64,000 bases of DNA, from NCBI GenBank assembly GCA_030248135.1, contig JASANC010001245.1, positions 45,117 through 109,116 of the forward strand. The letters run 5' to 3'. The notes beneath the pieces were generated by a model. The model had not been told where the DNA came from. It did no database searches and was given only the letters and a program-made list of their open reading frames with translations. Source of the DNA: Theristus sp. LFF4_11. Lineage: Eukaryota; Nematoda; Chromadorea; Monhysterida; Xyalidae. The position numbers and the translations under genes are program-made. Shown here piece after piece: positions 17,720 to 29,500 of this stretch (its first letter is position 1; the number at the start of each line of letters is the position of its first letter).

Positions 17720-20700
17720 ATGCCGACAGAATCACGTTTTTCGATCTACTGTGTTACACTGTTTGGTGAGTTGTGCTCAAAACTGAGTTCATGTTTACTT
17801 ATGAGCAGAACCTCATGGAACAACCGTGAGTTATGACAGTGTTGCTCGACCCGAGTCCACTGTTGGCGCAAATCACAACGGTCGGTCGCACGTGCACCGA
17901 AAGCACAGAGTGTGGAGACGGCGCTTACTGCTCAAGCAACAAACGGTGCGCCTGTCTGACAAGCTTTGTCGATATCAGCGGCTTCTGCTGGAGAAGTGCG
18001 TTCACTCCGATCACGGAAACGTTTACCACTAAAATTACTCGCATTTTGTGCTGACTGTGTACTAAAAGCGACGGCTTCATTGAGATTTTGATGTAAAAGT
18101 GTCTCGCTGTTCAAAATGTATTTGCGCGATGCATTATTTTTGTTTAGAAATAAATCCGGGCGAAGCCGGTTGCACGCATAATCGTCAGTGTACGGCCGTA
18201 TGGCCCAACGCCTATTGCAGCAGTGGCTCATGCAAATGCGGCAACAACCAAGACCCGTTTCCGACGCTCGACGGATATGTTTGCATCAATTACGGTAAAA
18301 AATCGAATATCCCTCTGAAAATTATCTGAAAGTGTATTTATTGTACAACAAATCAACTATATATGAACCGGTGCACAATGAAAACAGGGATGTAAAACTA
18401 CATTTCCAATATTGCTGCGTATTCCTGCATAGGCGAGTGCCCAATTGGTGAAACTTGGGTGAAATATGGAGTAGCAAACCCAACAACTGGCGGCACATTC
18501 CACCCAACATGCCGGTTTTCGATTTTACTGAGTCCAGTGTCAGGCGCGTTTGGTGACACGCACACGACACAACACACGCGCGAACAGTCGTGCCCGGAAA
18601 CGTACGACTGCATTTGCGACACGAAAAACTGCGACCAGAGCTCTGTCAGCGGCCGATCATTCTGCTGTCCCAGTAGAAGCAAGTTTCGAGTTTGTTCAAT
18701 TTTGAAAAACATAAATATCCGTCTACAAGATGATATGGAGTCAGCATATACATTACTCAACCACAATATCATACGAATGCACAACCAAAAACTTATCAGA
18801 TTATGCGTGCTCATTAAACTATGACGAAGGTGAGTTTCCAAACAACGGAGGCGGAACGGTAACTCGATGGTATCATGATCCTATTACGAACGAATGCAAA
18901 GAATTTGAATACAGAGGCATCCGAGGTAATGCAAACAACTATGAGTCGAAGGATCACTGCGAAAGTTACTGTTTGGAAAGTGAGTAAAGTTCACAAGTTT
19001 TAAACTACAAAAGCAATTTATTTTAAAAAAGTCAAGGTTTTTTCAGCGTGCACCCTTGGACGACCAGAGTATGCAGCAACACTCGGCAGCAACCAAATTA
19101 GTGGGTCAACAAACAAAGCAATCCCGCAAGCAATTTTGTGTGACTCTGGTTCGAGTACCACAGGCTGTCGTTCTTCATTCACGTGCACATCGAAAGGCAC
19201 CCGAAACTTGTGCTGCCCAAACGTTGGTCGGTAGCAAATGTCACGGAAAATTCTCCAAACGAAAACATTTTGAATGTGATGTTGTTGTTGCAGATTATGT
19301 ATGCTCACGACCAGGCGCAATTGCTTACAGCATTTGGGCTACAAATGAGCCCACACTGACGGAACCACCGACCACAGCACCGTATGACCAAGGAGGATTG
19401 AGAACTTCCAATGCAGAAACGTTTTCACGGTAACTTTGATCGGTGTTAGTGCAATCTGTTGATAAATCTGAAGTTACACGCTGGTCTACTTTTCATAGCT
19501 GGTACTACGATCGATCGGAGCATCGGTGTCGCTCATTTACGTGGAACGGCCAAGCTGGCAACTTCAATCGCTTTCTGACGCAAAACCATTGCGAAGATTA
19601 CTGCGCAAAAAGCACGCCATAAATTACTGTTGATCAATATTTTACTGTGATGGTCTTTTGAATGAAAAACTACAACTGACCAATTTTCAGCGGTGTGCGA
19701 TGCTGGAACACCACTGAAAGACACAACCGGCATCACAAACTTCCGTTGCAGTGGAAGTGATACGAACTGTCCAACGACGCACGAGTGCAAATCAAATTTG
19801 TGTTGCCCAAAACCACGTTTGTCGTTTGCATGTTGATTGTTGGTTTTTGAAAGTATGCTGAACTGCGTTGCATTTGTAGAATTTGTATGCAAGCTAGCTC
19901 TGGCTGTTGGAAGTTGCGCCAACTACGTTCAACGATGGTGGTACAATGCGGCCACAGGAACCTGTGAAGAAGTCACTTACAGTGGTTGCCAGGTGCGTGT
20001 TTTGATGCATACTACTTTTACATGTACGTGCAAAATGTCCCAATAATGTCATACGTGCGCCAACATCATGTTTTACCACACAATAGCATTAGAATTCAAA
20101 CTTTGCGCCGGACAAAGTAGGCCGTATGACGTGTTGAACCAGTTATACCGTGTGATGTCAACGCTGTATCTGAATTTAACCATTTCACGTCAGGGCAACG
20201 CCAATAATTTTGAGTCGTACACCGATTGCCAGTCCTTTTGCAAAGATGCCAAAGGTACAGGTAAAATTGCTGAAGCGTAAAATTCGGCTGAGGGTGATTT
20301 TTCCTAAATCGTTTATTTGATGAGTCATTGCCTATTTAGTTGAACCCCAGTGCATACAAGGCAAAGCTGAAAGTGACTCCAACCAAAACTATCTGGTCTG
20401 TGGTGGAACTAGTGGATTGCTGCGAACATGCTCTGCAAACTATTACTGTTTCTTCGACGGCATCACGTACGGCTGTTGCCCCAACCAAGGTTTGCTCTGA
20501 TCATTGTCCAGCTGCATGGGTTACATTTTCTTTTGTTTTTTTCTTCTGTTTGACGAACGCTATAATGCTGATTGAAGCATACACGTGCGAACTGAACTAC
20601 GATACTGGCCGTGAGTGTGGTCCTGAGGTTACGCGGTGGTACTATGATTCGAGCACACGACGATGCGCGACATTCACATACAAGGGTTGCGACGGCAACA

Positions 20701-23700
20701 GCAACAACTTTGCAACACAACAGGACTGCAGCGAGTACTGCCGCATTGACAGTAAGCGAGCGATTGTGCACCTTGCTGGTGTGGTCAGCTGCAACGTGCA
20801 TCGTTTGCAATGCAGCCTGCCCGGACGGCGGTCATCCGTTCACGCAAATCACTGGTCAACCAAGCCAATGCGTCGCCGACACCGACTGCCCCAACACACA
20901 TTACTGCACTGCTGTGAGCACTTATCAGAGCAACGGTTTTCGCACCAGTCGATTCTGCTGTCCGTCAAAAAGTCAGTTAAATCTTGTTTAAAATTCAATC
21001 TCTTTCGTTTTGTTGTATGTTATGCAACAGAAAATGTTGAATGCAGATTACATTTGTTCATTATCGCGTGACGCTGGCACCCGCTGTTCCTCAACAACGA
21101 TTCCGCGATATTGGTTCAACAGTGCGACGCGTTCATGTGAAACGTTTGCCTACAACGGCTGCGGCGGCAACCGAAATAACTTTGCTACACTGATCCAATG
21201 CCAAAACTATTGCCTTTCATCTGGTCAGAGTTTTTAAAGTTGTCGAAAAGAACCGTTGATATTGTGAACAAGTTCGGAAAAATGCCCGGCATAAAAAGCC
21301 AAATTAGATGTCAGATTGTCACAGATAGATACATTTTTGACCACCCAATTTTTACAAATACATTTTCTTGAAAAAACCTTGTGTCAACCTTTTCTATCTG
21401 TCACAATCTGAAATAATATTTGGCTTTTTTATGCGCTTCCGGGCATTTTTTAAAACTTGTCTTTTCCTTTTCTATCTCAAAGAGTTATTCGTGGGAGACG
21501 CGGCAACAAACTCCCACAATATTATTTCAGAAAGCTCATTGCAAAAATTTTCAAATTTCAATCAGCCATAACCCATAACTTTCATTATTGTGGATGAAAT
21601 GAAAAAAAACCTTTTTGCTGTACAAAGGTGGACCAACATCCTATCCATCGATGCCAAAAAATGAAACATCGCATGTTCTTATGGTTTAGCAGAACAAAAA
21701 ACAGAAAAAACAGGATCTTGTTGTTGTTATTATTGTCGTCGTCGTCGTCGTCGCCGTGTCGACCATTTTCGGTGTCCATTGAAAATCAAAATGTGTGTTC
21801 AAATTTTAAAAACAAATTGAACGAGTAACGGTGTAATAGACCACGCTGAATGTAACTCGCTATGTGGCGAATTGTGAAAATGTCCTTTAATCCCCGTAGG
21901 AGGCTGTAAAATTCTCCGTAATTAGGGTTTAGCATGAAAAATCGCTGAAACTGATTGAAAACTGTGACTCTGCTGTTATTTAAAGTGCTTGACTAACTTG
22001 CTTGTCTAACTATCATGACTATCAAACTTTCAACCGTGCAGTTTCTGTCTTTTTACCCTATTCTGACCGCACCGCACGAAATAATATTTGGCTTTTTATG
22101 CCCTTCGGGCATTTTTCCAAACTTGTTTCAATTAGGGTTCCAATTTATTAAACTCAAAATACCAGTTGTTAGCCGACTCCTGTGATTTTCCAGTGCACGT
22201 CACGTATGGGTTCGCAATAGATTCCGTTTAGGGCCAGTAAAGTGTAAAAGACAAGAACTGGATGCTCAAAACCCCCATATTCGGAATCAGAACCTCGAAT
22301 AACCTAAGTGCAACTGTTTTCAGCCCGTTCGTGTGGTTCTCCAGTGCGGGTCTCGTGCGGGAATAATAGTACCCGTTACGGACCCGAGGGCATCAAAGAA
22401 GGAACTGTAAATTGGAAACTATCAAAACTGTAATCAGCTTCTCGAATAACCTAAGAGTATCTGTTTCAGCCCGTTCGTGTGATTTCCTAGTGCGGGTCGC
22501 GTGCGGGAATAATAGTACCCGTAGAGGTACCGAGTGGTGCAAAAAACGACAAGTGTAAGTCGGAAAACCCCGCATTTGTAATCAGCGTTTAAAATAACTC
22601 CCGGGTACCCGTTTCCAGCTTGTTCCTGTGATTTTCCAATTCTATGATTTCAAAATTCGCCACTTAGCCAGTAACACTCAGCGTGGTCGATTACGCAGGT
22701 TCCGGTTCAATTTGTAATTAGAATCTGAATACAATTTTCGATTTAAACTACAGGAATGTGTGTGTGATGTTTCATTTTTTGGTATCGACGGATAGGTGTA
22801 AATCAACCTTTGTGCAGCAAAAAGAATTTTTTAGCTCAACACCAATTATGAAAGTTATGACCGATTATTGAAATTTAAAAATTTTTGCAATGAGCTCTCT
22901 GAAGTAATATTGTGGGAGTTCGCTGCCGCGCCTCTCACCATCGGAGTCAATAACGCGTTGCTTTTTTCTGAAGCTTGCCCTACTGGCAGCACTGTGTCGC
23001 TGGACAGCGGTACCGACGTGGTGACGTCCTGTACTGCGGCCAATTATGAAGCAGTCGGTACAGCGTCCGGTGGTTGCCCAAACGGCTACGCTTGCTACAA
23101 CAGTCAGATTTTGAGTCAAAACGTCTGCTGCGGAGTGCCACCAAACATTCGAGGTATACTTAGTCACAAAACGATCGTCAGGCCCAGTGATGCGAATGCG
23201 ACCAATTTTTCAGCTCTTTGTCCTGGCGACTCACGTCCATTCATCAGTGCCTTGACACTGCAACCTCGTCAATGCACGCCAAACGTTCAGGGTTCGTGTC
23301 CGGCCGGTTACTTCTGCTGGTACTCAACAACGTCGTCAACTGCCAATGCTTACTTTTGCTGTGAAGAAGCAAAAGAACAGAGCTCTTGTGCGTTACCTTC
23401 ATTTTTTGTCATTTCAGTTAGTCCAAATAACGTTTCACAACTTTTTTTCATATTTTTAGTCTGCCCGCCTCAGCTGAAGCCAGTAAGCGGTGAGTTTGGC
23501 CTGCCTTACAGGTACTGCAGCCCAAACACCAATACTGCTGGAACGGCCAGTTTCGTCGGAACAGACTCACAAGGAAATTGTGGTCCCAACGAATACTGCC
23601 AGTACGCGCAAGGTCTCAGTCAATACATCTGCTGTGGAGCAAGCACGGACGAAAAACCAAGTAATATTACTTGAAAAACCAAAATGTCAGCAAGGGGCAC

Positions 23701-24358
23701 AACGAAATTCCAAAGTATAATTTGCTAGATGTGTGTCCACCTCAGCCGATCGGTCTACACCCCTACTTTGTTGGACGCGACTATCGTAATTGCAATCCAC
23801 TGGCATTGCCTGGTACACTGGCCGCCTGTCCATCTGATGCCGCCTGTCTTTGGATAAACACTGAAATTCAGTGAGCCAACACTAAATCTTCAGCAGTTAT
23901 AAAGGTTATTCGAGTTCACGATTTCGAGTTACAGATACATTTGCTGCCGTCGTCCACCAAGCACAGTTGCCGATGGCACTACTATACTCACTGTTCAGCC
24001 AACGAGTGCATTTCGACACAAACAGCCCATGGATAAACACGACACGCAAACACGACCATCGCTGGAGTTCATTGACAGAGACGCTAATCGTACGAAAATC
24101 GCGAATCGAGGGCTTATTTTCAAAATTTGTGAGCATTCGATTGTTTCTAAAACAATCCACTTGTATGTAGATTGTGCTGGTCAGCGAGGATTTCGACCGA
24201 TTGTGGTCAAAGGGCGACCACTGCCGTGCTCTCCAATGGATGGCAACAGCTGCAGCCAGTATCGCACTTACGGATCAGTTGTCACTTGCTTGCATAGCCG
24301 CGAACTGCAAAAATTCATCTGCTGCCACAGTTTATGGAGTAAAACAATTAATTTATGA
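17720..24358 (+). CDS. Gene A: secreted multi-Kunitz / EB / lustrin-module protein (21 exons, 1066 aa)
   Basis: Exons: 17720-17765, 17840-17995, 18148-18294, 18433-18678, 18800-18979, 19047-19226, 19294-19429, 19499-19611, 19691-19816, 19880-19992, 20194-20254, 20340-20489, 20578-20751, 20816-20971, 21047-21223, 22974-23153, 23214-23387, 23460-23660, 23729-23870, 23935-24089, 24171-24358; frame continuous over 3201 nt. Residues 1-21 form a signal peptide split by intron 1. EB-like modules run to about 115, then a CCPSR-ending module to 198. Kunitz domains are at about 199-258, 319-401, 444-501, 552-609 and 662-720, alternating with lustrin-type modules ending in CCP. Residues 721-1066 are further such modules (ending CCG, CCEE, CCR, CCHS). 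Kunitz 1 and 2 have only four Cys. Exons 4 and 8 need GC donors (GCAAGT, GCACGC). Intron 15 is 1.75 kb of Helitron-derived sequence. Likely extracellular; inhibitor activity doubtful. Confidence 0.88.
21489..22125 (+). mobile_element. Helitron-like element, short copy in gene A intron 15
   Basis: Starts TCGTGGGAGACGCGGC, followed by CCCACAATATTATTTCAG shared with the other copies, and ends with hairpin ATGCCC-TTC-GGGCAT, nine bases, CTTG and a T. About 637 bp. The base before TC is T rather than A. A second family 3' end at about 21459 and inverse material lie beside it, so insertions are nested. Confidence 0.65.
22150..22945 (-). repeat. Diverged Helitron-family sequence with tandem repeats, gene A intron 15
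   Basis: Repeats carrying GCCCGTTCGTGTG, then TGCGGGTC and GGGAATAATAGTACCCGT occur near 22320 and 22470, with weaker copies around 22180 and 22610. Toward 22860-22940 the sequence matches the inverse of the element's TC end (GCAATGAGCTCTCTGAAGTA, then ATATTGTGGGAG). This is probably an older minus-strand copy whose 3' end is lost. Confidence 0.5.
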
Positions 24359-24392
24359 CCAAAAATTTATAGGTTGTAAAAGTTGTTTATTG

Positions 24393-25223
24393 CAGGGTGG
24401 GCTAGAAAACCTTCAATTTTCAAACTGCTGTCACTGGCTGGCGTGTTATAAGACCTTTTGAGCTGAAATTTTCAGCGCTTATAGAGCAAAGGCAATTTTT
24501 TTGGATCAGTCAAGTTAACTCAGTTTTACAGCATAATGTTTTAAAAATACGACTTTTTCACAAAAAACAGGTTTAACCGAGAATTTCACAACGCGTAATT
24601 GCTCATAGACGTCATCATCATCATCAAGGTTGATATCGATTTGCACGAATCAATCTTTCGCGCAAATCAAATAACACCATCGGTGCTGGTTGTCTGGTTG
24701 TCGGAAGTGTTTCCGCAGCACTGGATCAGGCGACGCGGCGAGATCGCCGAGCCCCTTCGCAACCCTGACTTGAAGACCCTGGATTAGTGGTTCTGGGGCA
24801 TGTGAAGCAGCTCGTCTACGTGTCTTCGGCAACCAACGTTGAGGATTGAAGACGAACATTCGTCCTGTAGTTCGCGGGATCGACAGAGACGTCGGACTAC
24901 GGCAGAAAGTGCTGCCCAGTTTCCAACATCGAATGGACGCTGTCATTGAGAACAATGGCGTGCACATTGAGCAGCTGACCCGACGGCAATTGGCCGAAGA
25001 CGATGAAGAAGAGGACGAAGACAATCAACCACTACCAGATGAGAACCTTGATGATGATGATGACGTCTGATGCGTTGATTACGTAAAACTGCATTAACTT
25101 GATTAAACCAAAAAACATTTGCCAAAAACTGTTCTATCAGCGCTAAAAGTTTCAGCTCAAAAGGTCATATCACATGCCAAATGACAGCAGTTTGAAACTT
25201 GAAGGTTTCTTTGGGACACCCTG
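24393..25223 (+). mobile_element. Tc1/mariner-like element between genes A and B (831 bp)
   Basis: Left end CAGGGTGGGCTAG and right end GACACCCTG; right flank TA, left flank TG (probably mutated TA). Terminal repeats of about 90 bp match those of the element at 10619-15431 (AACTGCTGTCACTGGCTGG and GCTGAAATTTTCAGC). It contains a decayed transposase. Confidence 0.8.
24620..25070 (+). pseudogene. C-terminal part of a DDE (Tc1/mariner, IS630-type) transposase
   Basis: Around 24690-24810 the frame reads WLSEVFPQHWIRRRGEIAEP, then PDLKTLDWWFWG: the usual position of the last catalytic acidic residue in a PDL-P-LD-F-WG motif, with the middle Pro replaced. After a frame change, 24846-25070 reads LPSFQHRMDAVIENNGVHIE, the typical end of these transposases, then an acidic DDEEEDE tail. 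The N-terminal half is missing. Confidence 0.65.
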
Positions 25224-25225
25224 TA

Positions 25226-26538
25226 CATTGTTGGACATGAACAAAGCTACGTGCATAACACGCCAAATCTAGACAGAGCTGCACAGATGCTTTGGATGGG
25301 GGGTTCTGAGGTTTGAAAACCGAACACACTGCTGCTGATCATTTCCTGCAGATGAAGACATCATTGCCTTGCAGGTCCTAACAAACAGACGTTAATATTT
25401 CTATTCTATTATGTTGTTTTAGGGTTCGCCGATGCCGTGTCTTTGAAAAACGCCGGTAGCTTTCAGTGATTTTCAGAATCATGAGTTTGTGTATTATATT
25501 TAATATCGATTGAATTGAACTACTGAAAGTATGTACAATGCATCATTGATCAAATAAAAACAGTTGTTTTCACGCGAATATTGTTTATTCACTGTCAAGG
25601 CGTCAAACAAATCAAAACCGCGCTTGCTCTGTGACACAAACATAAAAATAAAGTGTAAACACTCAGATCTCAACTATGTGCAAAACAAGCTTGTAAAAAA
25701 GTACTCATTTTTGAAAGACAGATTTCTTGTTGTTGTTTATTTTGCGCGACTAAAGAGCGAAACGGATACATGTATCTAACTTCCGTTTATCAGCAGTCCT
25801 CTGGTTTCGTTGAGCGGCAGCTTTGCTATTTGCTCTGCTCATTTTCAATTTATTCACACAAATTTTTTTTGACAAAACAGTTTTAGTTATGAGTTATCGT
25901 TACGTTCATTGAAAAGTTGCGGCCCTATAATTACGGCCTCAAGAATTGCGGCCCGCTCAGTTTCGATTCCGGCCCGGCGAATTTTCTTCAGCACGAACAA
26001 TAGCAAACCACCTGTGGTGATTTTTCGTGATCTGCGATGGAATCCACAAAAAACCACAATCACGGTTACAACAAATTTTTTCAAACAACTCCTGTCTGAC
26101 GTGACTTTATATAAAAGACTTGGGTTAGGAGACTTACAACAGCTTTGCTTAGTTTTAGGATTACATTTGGCTGTTTTTTTATTTTTGCAGTGATTTTTAA
26201 ATTTGCGATTGCGACAATTGATTTACGACAATTTACGAAAAAATCATTCCTTCCAGCAGTTTATTGTTCGTGCTGGGAAAAGTTTGTCGGGCCGGGATTG
26301 TGCGGGCCGGAATTTTTAGAGACGAAATAGTACATCAACTCATTGAAAACCACATTTTCAGCAGTCGTGCTGCATGTATGCAAAACATACATCAAATGAT
26401 GATCATCAGCAGGGTCATCGATAAAATGGTAGAAGTGTTTTCCAAGCCAAATTCGAACAAGCATGATTGCAAATTTTAATGCAGAAATAAAGCAGTTTTT
26501 TCGTTTCTGATCTCTACCACTCAGCTTGCCGTTTCATT
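25226..26538. other. Intergenic between genes A and B
   Basis: About 1.3 kb of AT-rich sequence holding the presumed gene B promoter. Frames at 25564-25779 and 25909-26193 have no support. I see no RNA gene or repeat copy. Confidence 0.5.
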
Positions 26539-29500
26539 ATGCTGCCACGTATGCGAAATCTGCATTTACATTTCATCACATTGCTCGGTAAGTACAGGGT
26601 GATCCAAAAAACTACACGGTAAAAATCGGCTCCAGCTCACTAACGGGTGGATGGTTTGGGATGAATTTCAACCAAGCATCAGAAAAACCGCAATTTTCAA
26701 TTTATGATTTCGGGTGCACATCGTCATCATTAGTTTTCGGCCAGTTCATCTTCTGTTTCACTGTCGTTTCCATCAGTGTGTCTGTCTTATCGGAGACACT
26801 TGAACTGCTCAATACGAGCGCCTCGATTTTCGATCACAGCGGCCATGTGGTGTCAAAAACTCTGCAGCACTTTTTGATTGAGATATTGATTGCTGTTGAT
26901 TGTTTCGACACCGGAGCGGATCATTTCTTTCAATTCGCACGAATAACTGTTGCGCTTTTTTGTTTGCTCGTATGCAAAAACACAGAACACCCGCTGCTCA
27001 GTTGTCCAATCTATTTTTCACAAAATGCAGCAAAACCGAAAAAACCGGTGGCTTGGCTGCTGCAACAAAAAGTGATTTCAGAAAAATTGGGCAAACAGGC
27101 AACCGCGATTGTTTTTTAGAGAATAACTTTTTTCTTTCAGACACCTGTGTTTTCTGCAGCAGAATAAAGCTTCTGTTATTTGCAGGTACTATTCAGCTTC
27201 GACGATCAATTGCGCAAAGCGTCACCGTCGGCCGTGTATGCTCGGAAAGCACAGAGTGCGGAGATGGCGCGTTCTGTTCAAGCAACAAACGTTGCACTTG
27301 TCTGACAAGCTTCGTTGACATAAACGGATTTTGTTGGAGAAGTACTAAGTTTCATTCGATTTCAAACCATATTTTATGCCATCACCTACAAAATGTAAAT
27401 GTGCATATGCAACACTTATGCAAATACGCAAAACATTTGGACAACCGTGAATTTGAGTAATGCACATTTCCAACTTGCAGAAATCAACCCGGGCGAATCT
27501 GGCTGCACACATAACCGACAATGTTCTGCCGTTTGGCCAAACTCATATTGCAGCAGCGGATCATGCAAATGTGGTAACAATCAGGATCCTTTTCCGACAG
27601 TTGATGGCTACGTCTGTGTCAACTATGGTTGGCAATGTTTTAGCATGGTTGGACAACACACTTATTAATAGATTGCATGTCCCATTTACCACGCTGCAGG
27701 TGAATGTCCCATTGGGGAAACTTGGGTGAAGTTTGCACAAGCTGACGCAACTGGTGGTTCGTTCATAGCACCATGCCAGTATTCGATCATGATTGGTCCA
27801 GTATCAGGCGCCTTTGGTGTCGTACAAACAGCGCAGCACACACGACCAAGGGACTGCCCGGAGACGTACGACTGCATCTGCGACACGTCCACCTGTGAAC
27901 AGAGTACAACGCCAGGCAGATCGTTCTGTTGTCCGAGCAGAAGTGACCTGGCATGACAGCCTTCCAAATTTACAAGTCTTCTCGAGTTCGAAGCAGCTTC
28001 ACAACTACAAAGCTCCTTAAACACAGATTACGCATGTTCCCTGAATTTCGATGAGGGGGAATTTCCAAACAACGGTGGCGGAACGGTAACACGCTACTAT
28101 CATGATCCAATCACAAACGAATGCAAACAGTTCGAATACCGTGGTATCAGAGGCAATTCTAACAACTTTGAATCGAAAGACCACTGTGTGAGCTACTGTT
28201 TAGAAAGTGAGTTCTGTGGCGCCAGTTAGTTGCATTGATACAGAACGTGAAACTACAATACATTGTAAGTGTCTCTGTAGCGTGCAATCTGGGTCGACCG
28301 GAATATGCAGCCACTCTGACTTCTGACCAAATTAGCGGTAAAACCGGCAAAGCAGTGCCGCAAGCGATTCTCTGCGATACAGGCACTAGCACGAGCAATT
28401 GTCGTTCACAATTCACGTGCACTTCCAGAGGAACACGCAATCTGTGCTGTCCTGATGTTGGTCAGTGATTCGGGTGTTTTGGTTTAACAATTTCTAGCGT
28501 CCAGACCGCAATGTCACACTTCAGCTATGTAAACATAAATAAGAAACGACATTTTACAGACTATGTTTGTGCGAGGTCGGGCGCGGTCGCCTACACAATA
28601 TGGGCACTATACGAGAATCCTGAGCCAACCACCACAACACCGTATGATTCCGGAACAGTACGAAAAATCGGAGACGAAACTTTTTCTCGGTCTGCCTATT
28701 TGACTGCAATCAGAATGCGCAAACCAAAAATTTATAGCTACAGTATACTGTACAATGTATACTGTATTTTACACAGCTGGTACTATGATCGCTCCGAGCA
28801 TCGATGTCGCTCGTTCACTTGGAACGGGCAAGCTGGCAATTTCAACCGTTTTTTGACACAATCACACTGTGAAGATTACTGCTCAAAAAGTTGGTATCGA
28901 TAATTTCCAAAAAAATGTTGCACTGCTTATAAAACAACTAAACTACTAAACTATTTTGTTACAGCTGTGTGCACTGCCGGAACACCTCTAAAAGACACAA
29001 CGGGCATCACCAACTACCGCTGCAGTGGCAGTGACACAAACTGCCCATCGACACACGAGTGCAAATCAAATTTGTGTTGCCCAAGACCACGTACGTTTGA
29101 AAAGCGCGTACATACAGGAACCGTTTCGAATAAAAACGCACGGTTTTCTAGAATTCGTGTGCAAATTGCCGCTCTCTGTTGGCAATTGTGCAAACTACGT
29201 GCAACGTTGGTATTTTAACGCGGCCAGAGGAACCTGTGAAGAGACCACATACACCGGATGTCAGGTGAGCAACAAAAAGTAGTCGACAGGCACAAGAACA
29301 TATTTTCAGAACAATCGAATCACACTATAGGGAAACGCAAACAACTTCGAAACTTATAACGACTGTCAGTCATTCTGCAAAGACACCAAAGGTATGTTTG
29401 ACACCAGGAATTTTCTGCAAAGTGTAATCCCTTTAGCGACCTTGTTATCTCAATTTCAGTCGAGCCTCAATGCATACAAGGCAAGGCGCAGTCAGATTCA

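Noticed and set aside
26661..27119. 152-codon plus-strand open frame in gene B intron 1.
   Set aside because: It is antisense to a transposase C-terminus read on the minus strand and has no signal or domain of its own.
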